Below are positions 15,726 to 24,098 of a stretch of 64,000 nucleotides of DNA, in pieces. The notes beneath the pieces are model-generated. The model saw nothing but the letters and a program-made list of their open reading frames with translations. It was not told where the DNA came from and searched no databases. Made by a program: the position numbers and the translations under genes. The stretch is from contig NZ_LT906480.1 in NCBI RefSeq assembly GCF_900186865.1, positions 4,854,001 to 4,918,000 of the forward strand, written 5' to 3'. Source of the stretch: Stenotrophomonas maltophilia (GTDB taxonomy: Bacteria; Pseudomonadota; Gammaproteobacteria; Xanthomonadales; Xanthomonadaceae). Within the stretch, counting starts at the first letter, position 1, and each line of letters starts with the position of its first letter.

Positions 15726-16052
15726 TCAACGCAGGAACGGCGTCACCTTGCGCTTCAGCAACTCCACCAGCACCGGGTCCATGTACTCGTAGTCGTCCGG
15801 AATATCCAGGCAGATCACCCGCTTGCCGTTCATCCATGTCTTGTAGCGGCTGGACAGGCGGTTGCGGTGCGCCTTCTCCATCACGAACACCAGGTCCGCC
15901 CACTGCAGCAGCTCAGGGCTGAGCACTTCCTCGGCGTCGGCCAGCAGCCCGGCCGAGGCGGTCTCGATGCCCGGCCAATCGGCGAATACCTGCTCGGCCG
16001 TCGGGCTGCGCAGGCGGTTCTGGCTGCAGAGGAAGAGCACGTTGCGGGTCAT
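15726..16052 (-). CDS. Short low-molecular-weight protein tyrosine phosphatase-like protein
   Basis: A 108-residue protein whose N-terminus, NVLFLCSQNRLRSPTAEQVF, holds the C-x5-R-S phosphate-binding loop of the LMW-PTP fold (Cys10, Arg16). It is about 40 residues shorter than standard LMW-PTPs. The usual DPY acid motif is replaced by an acidic cluster near LDIPDDYEYMDP. It may dephosphorylate tyrosine or another small phosphoester, or may have lost activity; the catalytic Cys and Arg are intact. No Shine-Dalgarno is visible. REP elements flank it on both sides. Confidence 0.8.
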   Translation of the reverse strand: MTRNVLFLCSQNRLRSPTAEQVFADWPGIETASAGLLADAEEVLSPELLQWADLVFVMEKAHRNRLSSRYKTWMNGKRVICLDIPDDYEYMDPVLVELLKRKVTPFLR

Positions 16053-16067
16053 GGGCGCAGCCTAATC

Positions 16068-16108
16068 GGGGTCGGATCCCTCTTCCAACGGAAAAGGGCT
16101 CTGACCCC
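16068..16108. repeat. GGGGTCGGATCC...CTCTGACCCC intergenic hairpin element
   Basis: The arms GGGGTC/GACCCC and CCTCTTCC/GGAAAAGG fold into one interrupted stem. A close relative lies at 48941-48980, and the core arm recurs at 31767-31792, so this is a dispersed repeat family distinct from the GTAG elements. Confidence 0.65.
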
Positions 16109-16133
16109 ATACGTGTAACGTCCAACCGCTTTT

Positions 16134-16199
16134 GTAGAGCCGGGCCTATGCTCGGCTGTTCTTCCCCGCCAACAGCAGCCGAGCATGGCTCGGCTCTAC
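16134..16199. repeat. Inverted pair of GTAG-headed REP/SMAG-like elements
   Basis: GTAGAGCCG...CGGCTCTAC with CGAGCAT-type cores on both sides, in the same arrangement as the pair at 15650-15714. It follows the uvrD 3' end. Confidence 0.75.
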
Positions 16200-16223
16200 A
16201 GGGATCCCGCCCCCCGACGGTGA

Positions 16224-18416
16224 TCAGATCACCGTCAGGTTGGCGTAGGCCATCACCAGCCACTTGCTGCCGGCGTCGGCGAACTCGACCTGCACGCGGG
16301 CGTGGGCGCCGCTGCCTTCGTAGTCGGTCACCATGCCTTCTCCGAACTTGGGATGGGTGACCAGCGCGCCGAGCTTGACTGGCGGCGCCTCGATCGAGGC
16401 ATGGCCCATCACCCGGCTGCTGCCCAGCGAGGCCGGCCGCGAGACCTGCACCTTCGGGCGCACTTCGTGCAGCAGCTCGCGCGGAATCTCGCGCAGGAAG
16501 CGCGACGGCAGGCTGTAGTTGTCCTGGCCATGGATGCGGCGCGATTCGGCGTAGCTCAGCACCAGCTTCTGGCGCGCGCGGGTGATGCCGACGTAGGCCA
16601 GGCGACGCTCTTCCTCCAGTCGCCCGCTTTCCTCCAGCGAACGTGCGCTGGGGAACAGGCCGTCTTCCATGCCTGCCAGGAACACCAGCGGGAATTCCAG
16701 GCCCTTGGCCGAATGCAGGGTCATCAGCTGCACGCCGTCCTCGCCGGCCTGCGCCTGGCCTTCACCGGCCTCCAGCGCGGCGTAGGCCAAGAACGCGACC
16801 AGCTCGTCCATGTCCTCGCCCACTTCCTCGATGTCGTCGGCGCGGCGCACGAAGCGCGAAGCGACCGAGACCAGTTCGTCGAGGTTGTCGGTGCGCGATT
16901 CCGAATCCAGCGAATTGCGGCTTTCCTTGCTCCAGTGCTCGCGCAGCTGCGAGCGGGCCAACACGTGGTCCACGCGCTCGGCCAGGGTCATGTGCACGGT
17001 CTGCGCCTGCAGCTCGTTGACCAGCCCCAGGAAGCCGGCCAGTGCATTGCGCGCGCGTGCGGCCAGCGCGTTGCCCTGGGTGACCAGCATCGTTGCTTCC
17101 CACAGCGAGATGCCCTGCGCGCGCGCCTCGCGGCGCACTTCGTCCAGCGTGCGGTCGCCGATGCCCCGGGTAGGCGTGTTGACCGCGCGCTCGAAGGCGG
17201 CGTCATCGTTGCGGTTGGACAGCAGGCGCAGGTAAGCCAGCGCGTCCTTGATTTCGGCACGTTCGAAGAAGCGCATGCCGCCGTACACGCGATAGGGCAC
17301 CTGTTCGCTCAGCAGCGCCTCTTCCAGCGCGCGCGACTGCGCGTTGCTGCGGTAGAGCACGGCCACTTCGGTGTAGCTGCCACCGTCGCGCACCCACTGG
17401 CGGGCACGCTCGACGATGTAGCGCGCCTCGTCCATCTCGTTGTACGCCGCGTACAGGTCAATCGGTTCTCCGTCGCCACTGTCGGTCCACAGCTGCTTGC
17501 CGATGCGATCCGGGTTGTGCGCGATCACCGCATTGGCAGCGCCGAGGATGTTGGCAGTGGAGCGATAGTTCTGTTCCAGGCGGATGGTCTGCGCACCTGG
17601 GAAATCACGCAGGAAGCCCTGCACGTTCTCGACCTTGGCACCGCGCCAGCCGTAGATGGCCTGATCATCGTCGCCGACCACGAACACGTGGCCGGAATCG
17701 CCGGCCAGCACGCGCACGAAGGCGTACTGGATGGCATTGGTGTCCTGGAACTCGTCCACCAGGATCTCGCGGAAGCGGGCGCGGTAGTGCGCCAGCAGCG
17801 CCGGGTTGTCGCGCAGCAGTTCGTGCGCGCGCAGCAGCAGCTCGGCAAAGTCGACCAGGCCGGCGCGGTCGCAGCGCGCCTGGTACTCGATGTAGGCCTG
17901 GCGCATGGTTTCCAGCCACGCATCATGCGGCTCGGGCTGGATGTGCTGCGGGCGGCGACCCTCATCCTTCTGTTCGTTGATCCACCAGGCGATCTGCTTG
18001 GCCGGGTACTTGCCGTCGTCCAGTTCCAGCGCCTGCACCACGCGCTTGACCAGCCGCAGCTGATCATCTGAATCCATCACCTGGAAGCCTTCGGGCAGCT
18101 TGGCGTCCTGCCAGTGCAGGCGCAGCAGGCGGTTGGCCAGGCCGTGGAAGGTGCCGATCCACATGCCGCGGCTGCCATTGGGCAGCTGCGCGTCGATGCG
18201 GTGGCGCATTTCACCGGCCGCCTTGTTGGTGAAGGTCACCGCGAAAATGCCGTGGGTCGGCACGCCTTCGACTTCATGCAGCCAGGCGATGCGGTGGGTG
18301 AGTACGCGGGTCTTGCCGGAACCGGCACCGGCCAGCACCAGGTGGTGGCCGGGGGGAGCGGAGACGGCTTCGCGCTGGGCCGGGTTCAGGCCATCAAGCA
18401 GGTGGGAGACATCCAT
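16224..18416 (-). CDS. uvrD: DNA helicase II (UvrD/PcrA)
   Basis: A 730-residue superfamily-1A helicase that unwinds DNA 3'-5' in mismatch and nucleotide excision repair. Motif I is LAGAGSGKT, motif II VDEFQDTNAIQ, motif III GDDDQAIYGWRGA, motif V TLHSAKGLEFPLVFLAGMED and motif VI YVGITRARQKL. The C-terminal segment (GALVTHPKFGEGMVTDYEG) is the Tudor-like domain that separates UvrD/PcrA from Rep. TAAAAT ends 6 bases before the ATG with no Shine-Dalgarno, so a leaderless mRNA is likely. The next gene upstream on this strand ends 9 bp away, which puts this promoter in that gene's 3' end. Confidence 0.97.
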   Translation of the reverse strand: MDVSHLLDGLNPAQREAVSAPPGHHLVLAGAGSGKTRVLTHRIAWLHEVEGVPTHGIFAVTFTNKAAGEMRHRIDAQLPNGSRGMWIGTFHGLANRLLRLHWQDAKLPEGFQVMDSDDQLRLVKRVVQALELDDGKYPAKQIAWWINEQKDEGRRPQHIQPEPHDAWLETMRQAYIEYQARCDRAGLVDFAELLLRAHELLRDNPALLAHYRARFREILVDEFQDTNAIQYAFVRVLAGDSGHVFVVGDDDQAIYGWRGAKVENVQGFLRDFPGAQTIRLEQNYRSTANILGAANAVIAHNPDRIGKQLWTDSGDGEPIDLYAAYNEMDEARYIVERARQWVRDGGSYTEVAVLYRSNAQSRALEEALLSEQVPYRVYGGMRFFERAEIKDALAYLRLLSNRNDDAAFERAVNTPTRGIGDRTLDEVRREARAQGISLWEATMLVTQGNALAARARNALAGFLGLVNELQAQTVHMTLAERVDHVLARSQLREHWSKESRNSLDSESRTDNLDELVSVASRFVRRADDIEEVGEDMDELVAFLAYAALEAGEGQAQAGEDGVQLMTLHSAKGLEFPLVFLAGMEDGLFPSARSLEESGRLEEERRLAYVGITRARQKLVLSYAESRRIHGQDNYSLPSRFLREIPRELLHEVRPKVQVSRPASLGSSRVMGHASIEAPPVKLGALVTHPKFGEGMVTDYEGSGAHARVQVEFADAGSKWLVMAYANLTVI

Positions 18417-18422
18417 GCCCCC

Positions 18423-18428
18423 ATTTTA
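18423..18428 (-). promoter_or_regulatory. Putative -10 of a leaderless uvrD mRNA
   Basis: TAAAAT on the minus strand, 6 bases before the uvrD ATG, overlapping the stop region of the upstream FAD-protein gene. Confidence 0.45.
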
Positions 18429-19829
18429 CGGCATCGCCGTCGCGGCTCCTGCGACCACCTGGGTGGCCAGTGCCTGCGCCTGCTGACGCAGTTCAGGCAC
18501 CGCCAGGCTTTCCCACAGGCTGCCGATGCGCAGGCTGCCGAGCACGCCCAGCCGTGCCTGCGGCTGGCCCCCGGCAGCACACAGGCGGTCGCCCGGCACC
18601 GTGCTGTCCAGGCCCAGCCCATGCGGGCCGGGGCGCGCCAGACCATCGGCCTGCAGCTGCTGCAGCAACGGATTGCGCAGCGCACTGGCGCGGGTTTCCA
18701 CACCGGTGGCGTTGATCACGCCGCCGATCGTCCACTGCTGTTCATTGCCGGTGGCATCGCGACCCGACAGCCGCAGGGCATCGCCTTCGCGGCCGACGCG
18801 TTGCAGGCGGGACCGGTGAACACGCAGTTGGCCGCTTTCGATCAGCGCCTGCAGCTGTGCGTCGACCTCTTCGGCGATGCGGTGGCGATGCACGTCCCAG
18901 TAGCGCACCACATGGCGCAGGAAGCGGCGCTGGTCGGCCGCGTCGAGGCTGCACCACAGCGCCTGCCCGTGCGGACGGATGCGGTCCATCACGCCCTGCC
19001 ACGGCAGGCCGTCGGCCTGTGCCTGGCGTGCGAACCCACGCAACGCGCGCAGGCGCTGGCGCAGGTTCATCGGCAGCAGCGTGGCCGGGTCGAACCTGGG
19101 CAGGCCACCATGCGCATGCGGCAACGGCAGCAGGCCGTGGCGCGAGATCACATGCAGCGGGCCGGTGTGGCCGGCGGCGACCAATGCCAACACGGTGTCG
19201 GCCATGCTCAGGCCGGAGCCTACGATGGCCACGGCCTGCTCGCCGGCCAGGGTGCGTACGCCGTCGTAGTCCCAGGCCTCGATCACGTCATCGGCGGGCA
19301 GTGCCTCGGCACCGGCCACCGGCAGCGGCCGCATGCTGTTGCCGGTGGCCAGCACCGCCTGCGCGGCGTGCAGCGTGCTGCCATCGCCGAGTGTCAGCTG
19401 GTAGCCATGGTCATCCGGCTGCAGGCCCAGCACCGGCTGCGCGATCACCTGCAGCTGTGCCGGGCTGGTCGCAGCGGCCTCCTGCAGGCGCTGCTGCAGG
19501 TAGGCAGCAAAGTAGTGGCGGCACACATAGCGCTCGCCCAGCACCTCGCGCGCCTCGCCCGGGTAGGCATTGGCGGCCATCAGGTAGTCGAGGAAATCGC
19601 CGGGCTGGTCGGCAAACGCACTCATCTTCGCCGCCGGCACGTTCAGCAGATGCTCCGGCCATGGCGTGGCATAGGCGATGCCCTGCGCCAGCTGCGAGGC
19701 GGGTTCGAAGATGGCCAGCGCCAGCGGCGCCTTGGCCTGGCGCAACACCTGGATCGCCACCAGCACCCCGGCCGCACCACCACCGATGATTGCCAGGTCC
19801 AGTTCGCCATTACGCGGTGAATCAGTCAT
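18426..19829 (-). CDS. FAD/NAD(P)-binding oxidoreductase-like protein
   Basis: A 467-residue protein beginning with a Rossmann dinucleotide loop (LDLAIIGGGAAGVLVAIQVLRQ) and carrying the segment GIAYATPWPEHLLNVPAAKMS. That layout is typical of the FAD-NAD(P)-binding family related to E. coli YdhS. A second nucleotide-binding loop, VAIVGSGLSMADTVLAL, lies near the middle. It presumably oxidises or reduces a small substrate, not identifiable here. The ATG at 19829 is preferred because TACAAT ends 6 bases before it (leaderless pattern); an in-frame ATG 18 bases upstream is the alternative. It ends 9 bp before uvrD. Confidence 0.8.
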   Translation of the reverse strand: MTDSPRNGELDLAIIGGGAAGVLVAIQVLRQAKAPLALAIFEPASQLAQGIAYATPWPEHLLNVPAAKMSAFADQPGDFLDYLMAANAYPGEAREVLGERYVCRHYFAAYLQQRLQEAAATSPAQLQVIAQPVLGLQPDDHGYQLTLGDGSTLHAAQAVLATGNSMRPLPVAGAEALPADDVIEAWDYDGVRTLAGEQAVAIVGSGLSMADTVLALVAAGHTGPLHVISRHGLLPLPHAHGGLPRFDPATLLPMNLRQRLRALRGFARQAQADGLPWQGVMDRIRPHGQALWCSLDAADQRRFLRHVVRYWDVHRHRIAEEVDAQLQALIESGQLRVHRSRLQRVGREGDALRLSGRDATGNEQQWTIGGVINATGVETRASALRNPLLQQLQADGLARPGPHGLGLDSTVPGDRLCAAGGQPQARLGVLGSLRIGSLWESLAVPELRQQAQALATQVVAGAATAMP

Positions 19830-19835
19830 GTGCCG

Positions 19836-19841
19836 ATTGTA
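19836..19841 (-). promoter_or_regulatory. Putative -10 of a leaderless FAD-protein mRNA
   Basis: TACAAT on the minus strand followed by six bases and the ATG at 19829; no ribosome binding site. Confidence 0.45.
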
Positions 19842-19892
19842 GGCCATCGGCGATGACGGGCCGGATTGCCGGAATGGGCGGCCGGCATTGCT

Positions 19893-21311
19893 TCACATCA
19901 ACGCATCGGCCAGCCGTGCAATACCTTCGCGGCTGCGCCGCCACGTGGGACGGCTGCGCCACTGCTGCAGGTCCAGCTGCCGCGACTCGCGCAGGTAGCC
20001 GTCCTCGATCGCGCACAGCTGCTGGACCAGCGCGCGGTCGTAGCAGATCAGGCCGATCTCGGCATTCAGCGCGAACGAGCGGATATCCATGTTGATGGAG
20101 CCGAGCACGGCGATGTCCTCATCCACGCTCATGTGCTTGGCGTGCAGGAACTGCGGCTCGTACAGCGCGATGCGCACGCCACAGCGCAGCAGTTCATCGT
20201 AGTAGGCCTCCTGCGCCCACGACGTCAGCCGCTGGTTGTTGCTGGCCGACAGGATCAGCTGCACCTGCACGCCGGACAATGCGGCGATACGCAGCGCACT
20301 CAGCGTGGCTTCGTCAGGCACGAAGTACGGGGTGACCATCACCAGCCGGCGCCGTGCGAGGTGGATCAGCGCGGCTACCGCGTCGCGCGCGTTGCTGTAC
20401 GGGTAGGCCGGGCCGCTGGGCAGCAGCTGGGTGGCGATGTCGTCGCCGCATTCGGGCACATCGGTGATCACATCCAGGCGCTGGCCGGTCTCCATGTACC
20501 AGTCGCTGGCGAATACGGCTTCCAGATGCGCCACCGCCGGGCCGCGCACGCGCGCCACCAGCTCGCGGTTCGGGTGGCCCGGCACGAACTGCGGGCCCGC
20601 CAGATTCTGCGAACCGACATAGGCCACTTCGTTGTCGATCACCGCGATCTTGCGGTGGTTGCGCAGGTCCATGCGCCCGCTGCGGCGCCAGCGCAGGCCA
20701 CCGGGCAGCATCGCGCGCACTTCGATGTCGCGCGCCTGCAGGCGCTTGCGATAGGCGCGCAGGCCACGCTTGGCGCCCACCGCATCGAGCAGCACGCGGC
20801 ACTGCACGCCACGCGCGGCGGCACGCTGCAAGGCCTCGACAATGGCCTCGCCGACCGCGTCATCGAACATCAGGTAGTACAGCAGGTGCACGCGGTCTTC
20901 GGCCTGGTCGATGTCGGCGATCAGCGTGTGCAGCGACTCGTCGTAGTCGGTCAGCAGATCGACGGCGTTGCCGTGCACCGGCATGAAATCGCCCTGGCGC
21001 TGCACCAGCGGCACGATCTCGGCGCTGGCGGTGTCGGGCTGTGGGGTCCAGCGCAGGCGATGCTGCAGCGCCTGCTCCTCACGGATCACCTGCGAGGCCT
21101 CGGCTTGGCGGCGGATGCGCTCGCGCGACAGCCACGGGTGGCCGAACAGCAGGTACAGCGGCAGGCCCAGCAGCGGTACGAAGCCGACCAGCAGCAGCCA
21201 GCTGCGCGCCGCGCCGGGCGTGGTGCGGGTGGGAATCCAGCACAGCGCGACCAGCCGGATCAGCCAGTCGATCAGCAGCAGGTAGGAACCCAGCAACCAC
21301 TCGAACAGCAT
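19893..21311 (-). CDS. cls: Cardiolipin synthase (phospholipase D family)
   Basis: A 472-residue membrane enzyme with two N-terminal transmembrane helices (about residues 3-22 and 36-55, the latter in the usual LLLVGFVPLLGLPLYLLFG form). Two HKD motifs follow: NHRKIAVIDNEVAYVGSQN and HAKHMSVDEDIAVLGSINMD. Such enzymes join two phosphatidylglycerols, or PG and PE, into cardiolipin at the inner membrane. Both catalytic His/Lys/Asp sets are intact. Length and layout fit ClsA. The start at 21311 opens on the first helix; an in-frame ATG 30 bases upstream is possible. Neither has a good ribosome binding site. Confidence 0.92.
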   Translation of the reverse strand: MLFEWLLGSYLLLIDWLIRLVALCWIPTRTTPGAARSWLLLVGFVPLLGLPLYLLFGHPWLSRERIRRQAEASQVIREEQALQHRLRWTPQPDTASAEIVPLVQRQGDFMPVHGNAVDLLTDYDESLHTLIADIDQAEDRVHLLYYLMFDDAVGEAIVEALQRAAARGVQCRVLLDAVGAKRGLRAYRKRLQARDIEVRAMLPGGLRWRRSGRMDLRNHRKIAVIDNEVAYVGSQNLAGPQFVPGHPNRELVARVRGPAVAHLEAVFASDWYMETGQRLDVITDVPECGDDIATQLLPSGPAYPYSNARDAVAALIHLARRRLVMVTPYFVPDEATLSALRIAALSGVQVQLILSASNNQRLTSWAQEAYYDELLRCGVRIALYEPQFLHAKHMSVDEDIAVLGSINMDIRSFALNAEIGLICYDRALVQQLCAIEDGYLRESRQLDLQQWRSRPTWRRSREGIARLADALM

Positions 21312-21358
21312 CGTGTCGCCCGTCGGGAGGTGATGGGCCATTCTGCCCACCGGCCTTT

Positions 21359-21540
21359 GTAGAGTCGAGCCGCGCTCGACTGCGTTGAAGCAGCGTGCCA
21401 ACCAAGGTTGGCACCTACCGGGGGCGGGGACCGCGTGTCGACCAAGGTCGACACCTACCGGGCACGGGGACAGCGTGTCGGCCAAGGTTGGCAGCCACCG
21501 GGTGTGGGAACAGCGTGCCGACCAACGGTCGGCACCCACC
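21359..21540. repeat. Cluster of four to five REP-like palindromes
   Basis: A GTAG-headed palindrome (GAGTCGAGC...GCTCGACTG) is followed by tandem units of about 45 bp. Each carries a palindrome such as GTGTCGACC-AAG-GTCGACAC or GTGCCGACC-AAC-GGTCGGCAC and a CACCTACCGGG-type spacer. The cores vary but arms compensate. Confidence 0.8.
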
Positions 21541-21557
21541 ACCTGGATGCCAGACAT

Positions 21558-21588
21558 GAAGAAACCCGCCACAAGGGCGGGTTTCTTC
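21558..21588 (-). terminator. Terminator after rpmB-rpmG
   Basis: A perfect 13-bp stem, arms at 21558-21570 and 21576-21588 (GAAGAAACCCGCC and its complement), lies 24 bp past the rpmG stop. The T-rich arm (GTTTCTTC) serves as the U-tract. Confidence 0.8.
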
Positions 21589-21612
21589 GCGGGGACCAGC
21601 AATCCTTGCGGA

Positions 21613-21777
21613 TTACTTGATCTTGCCTTCCTTGTACAAGACGTGCTTGCGCACGACCGGATCGTACTTCAGGAATTCCATCTTCCCCGGGGTGTTCTTC
21701 TTGTTCTTGTCGGTCGTGTAGAAGTGGCCGGTACCGGCCGAGGAAATCATACGGACCTTATCGCGCTTGCCTGCCAT
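21613..21777 (-). CDS. rpmG: 50S ribosomal protein L33
   Basis: A 54-residue basic protein, [20 protein letters not shown] followed by [20 protein letters not shown], the typical bacterial L33. It sits near the E site of the large ribosomal subunit. The zinc-binding CxxC pairs of the C+ form are absent, so this is the zinc-free C- form. It lies 13 bp after rpmB, the usual rpmB-rpmG pair, and is followed by a strong hairpin terminator. A GAGGAGT ribosome binding site lies about 6 bases before the ATG. Confidence 0.98.
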   Translation of the reverse strand: MAGKRDKVRMISSAGTGHFYTTDKNKKNTPGKMEFLKYDPVVRKHVLYKEGKIK

Positions 21778-21790
21778 GATGCTTTACTCC

Positions 21791-22027
21791 TCAGACCTTT
21801 TCGCCGCGCGCACGCAGCTCAGCCAGAACGGAATCAATGCCGTTCTTGTCGATGGTGCGCAGTGCATGCGCGGAAACACGAAGCTTGACCCAGCGGTTCT
21901 CGCTGGCCACCCAGAAACGGCGCTCGTGCAGATTCGGCAGGAAACGACGACGGGTCTTGTTGTTGGCGTGCGAGACGTTGTTACCCGTCTGCACTCGCTT
22001 GCCGGAAACCTGGCATACGCGGGACAT
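21791..22027 (-). CDS. rpmB: 50S ribosomal protein L28
   Basis: A 78-residue basic protein starting [20 protein letters not shown], with the conserved [17 protein letters not shown] block, full length for L28. It is a late-assembling large-subunit protein. The first gene of the rpmB-rpmG operon. GAGGTGC lies 2-8 bases before the ATG. A good sigma-70 promoter lies about 170 bp upstream, leaving a long leader that contains a strong GC hairpin. Confidence 0.98.
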   Translation of the reverse strand: MSRVCQVSGKRVQTGNNVSHANNKTRRRFLPNLHERRFWVASENRWVKLRVSAHALRTIDKNGIDSVLAELRARGEKV

Positions 22028-22130
22028 TGCGCACCTCGATAGTAGTAGTTGTCAGCCCGTAGCCCGGGAGACGGCGGCCTCGATGGTTGCCCACCACACG
22101 TCAAGAGAATCAAAGGGTTACGCTGGCGTT

Positions 22131-22165
22131 GGGCGGCCGGGGACGTGCTCCCGGGGGCGCCGCCC
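22131..22165 (-). promoter_or_regulatory. GC-rich hairpin in the rpmB-rpmG leader
   Basis: The minus-strand leader holds GGGCGG (22165-22160) pairing with CCGCCC (22136-22131), enclosing a second GC-rich stem. It might be an L28-type autoregulatory structure or a simple stabilising stem; there is no U-tract. Confidence 0.35.
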
Positions 22166-22194
22166 GGTAGAAAACCGGACACAGCGAGCCGCGC

Positions 22195-22223
22195 ATTATG
22201 CACGGGTTCAAGCACTTGCGCAA
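22195..22223 (-). promoter_or_regulatory. rpmB-rpmG promoter
   Basis: On the minus strand -35 TTGCGC (22223-22218), a 17-bp spacer and -10 CATAAT (22200-22195). Start expected near 22188. Confidence 0.65.
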
Positions 22224-22305
22224 GTTACCCACAGGCTGCGGCTGAACCGGCAGGGCCGGGAGCCCGCCAACCGGCATACTGCTCCGGTTCACTGCGGAGC
22301 TTTCC

Positions 22306-23520
22306 ATGCGGCTGCTGGCCCTGACCTACGGAACCGAAGGCGATACGCGTCCCCTGGCCATGCTCTGCCATGGCCTGATCGGCGCAGGCCACGAGGTGAC
22401 ACTGCTTGCCGATGGCGGCACCCTGGGCAGCGCGCAGGCACTGGATGTGCCCCATGCGGCTCTTGAAGGTGACATCCATGACGAAGTGGTCGCGCTGGTC
22501 TCGCGTGGCAACGGTGTTGCCGCCGCCAGTAGCGGGCTGGCACGGATGGCGCTGCAGCATGTCAGCGGCTGGATGCGCCAGGCCGATGCCGCTGCCGAAG
22601 GCTGCGATGCGATTCTGACCGGTGGCCTGGCGGCCTTTGTCGGCATGAGCGTGGGCGAACGCCGCGGAATGCCGGTCATCGGCACCGGCATGATCCCGCT
22701 GACCCCGACGCGGGCCTTCCGCTCTCCGTTCCTGCCACCGGGACGCTCGCCGGGCTGGTTGAACCGCGCCAGCTATGGGCTGGTCAACGGCCTGATCTGG
22801 CGCCAGTTCCGTCGGCCGATCAACGCAGCCCGCAAGCAGCTGGGGCAATCGCCGCGCCGCTCGCTGTGGCCCGGCCTGCCGATGCTCTATGGCATCTCGC
22901 CGCAGCTGCTGCCGCCACCGGCGGATTGGCCGGCCGACCACATCGTCTGTGGCCAATGGCGCCTTCCCGATGCGCCCTGGATACCCCCGGCCGATCTGCA
23001 GGCCTTCCTCGATGCCAGTCCGCCGCCGGTGTATCTGGGCTTCGGCAGCATGACCGGCTTTGATCGCGAGCGCGTGTTGCCGGCCCTGCTGCAGGCGCTG
23101 GCGCCACGCCGGGTGCTGCTGTTTCCTGGCTGGGTGGGACTGCCTGCGATGCGCTTGCCCGATTCGGTCTTCGTACTGGGGCCGACTCCACACGAAGCGC
23201 TGTTCCCGCGTTGCGCATTCGCCATCCACCACGGTGGCAGCGGCACCACGCATTCGGCCTGCCGCGCCGGCATTCCCTCGCTGGTGATGCCGTTCGCCGC
23301 CGATCAGTTCTTCTGGGCTGATCGTCTGTATCGGTTGGGCGTGGCACCGGCACCGTTGTCACCGAAGCGGCTGGACGCAGCAACGCTGGCGGCAGCCATC
23401 ACCTTCGTTGAAACCGACGCAACACGCGCACGCGCGGCGGCCCTGGGCGTGGCGATGCGCCATGAGGACGGGGTGGCCTGTGGCGTTGCAATGATCGAGC
23501 GATGGTTGCGGCCGGTGTGA
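22306..23520 (+). CDS. GT1-family (UGT-like) glycosyltransferase
   Basis: A 404-residue GT-B enzyme. The N-terminus LALTYGTEGDTRPLAMLCHGL is the acceptor-side Rossmann start of MGT/UGT enzymes. The C-terminal half holds VYLGFGSM, LGPTPHEALFPRCAFAIHHG and GGSGTTHSACRAGIPSLVMP, then DQFFWADRL: the donor-binding signature of GT1 sterol, macrolide and flavonoid glycosyltransferases. It moves sugar from a nucleotide-sugar to a small or lipid acceptor; the acceptor is not predictable. GCGGAG precedes the ATG. It stands alone, convergent with the downstream exonuclease, so no pathway is implied. Confidence 0.9.
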   Translation: MRLLALTYGTEGDTRPLAMLCHGLIGAGHEVTLLADGGTLGSAQALDVPHAALEGDIHDEVVALVSRGNGVAAASSGLARMALQHVSGWMRQADAAAEGCDAILTGGLAAFVGMSVGERRGMPVIGTGMIPLTPTRAFRSPFLPPGRSPGWLNRASYGLVNGLIWRQFRRPINAARKQLGQSPRRSLWPGLPMLYGISPQLLPPPADWPADHIVCGQWRLPDAPWIPPADLQAFLDASPPPVYLGFGSMTGFDRERVLPALLQALAPRRVLLFPGWVGLPAMRLPDSVFVLGPTPHEALFPRCAFAIHHGGSGTTHSACRAGIPSLVMPFAADQFFWADRLYRLGVAPAPLSPKRLDAATLAAAITFVETDATRARAAALGVAMRHEDGVACGVAMIERWLRPV

Positions 23521-23533
23521 CAGCGGCCAGGCC

Positions 23534-24043
23534 TCAGCGCAGGTGCGGAATCACCTGCGCCAGCAGGTGCGCATCCTTCAACGCGCCATGCAGGCCGCGC
23601 TGGCTGGGAATGCGCAGGCGCTGCAGCACATCATCCAGCTTGTTGCCCTGACCCGGCCAGCGTCCCCGCGCAAGCTTCAGGCTGCAGGTGATGCGGCAGT
23701 GCTGGGCCAGCGTGCCGGGGATGCCGGACAGGCGCAGCTCGTTGTCCAGGAAGCCCACATCGAAGGTAGCGTTGTGCGCGACCATCTCGCTGCCGCGCAG
23801 GAACTCCAGCAGTTCGGCCGCCTTGCTGGAGAACAGCGGCTTGCCCACCAGCATCGCATCGCTGATGCCGTGCACGCGCTGTGCGCCCCAATCCACCTTG
23901 CGCTGCGGCTGCAGGTAGGTGTGGAACTGGCGGCCGGTGAGCTGGCCATCGATCAGTTCGACGGCACCGATTTCGATCACCCGGTGCCCCAGGCGGTGGG
24001 AGATGCCGGTGGTTTCGGTATCCAGTGCAACGATGCGGCTCAT
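23534..24043 (-). CDS. DnaQ-like DEDDh 3'-5' exonuclease
   Basis: A 169-residue exonuclease domain. Motif ExoI is VALDTETTG, ExoII lies in HNATFDVGFLDNEL and ExoIII in LHGALKDAHLLAQV, so all DEDDh acidic residues and the His are present. It resembles the proofreading subunit epsilon of DNA polymerase III, but lacks epsilon's C-terminal alpha-binding tail, so it may be a free or paralogous exonuclease. The ATG at 24043 is chosen because it opens just before ExoI; an in-frame start 42 bases upstream exists. No strong ribosome binding site. Confidence 0.82.
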   Translation of the reverse strand: MSRIVALDTETTGISHRLGHRVIEIGAVELIDGQLTGRQFHTYLQPQRKVDWGAQRVHGISDAMLVGKPLFSSKAAELLEFLRGSEMVAHNATFDVGFLDNELRLSGIPGTLAQHCRITCSLKLARGRWPGQGNKLDDVLQRLRIPSQRGLHGALKDAHLLAQVIPHLR

Positions 24044-24098
24044 CAAGGTGTGCGTTCTCCAGTACGTGCACGCCGATTTTCGCACGCGACCGATGCAC

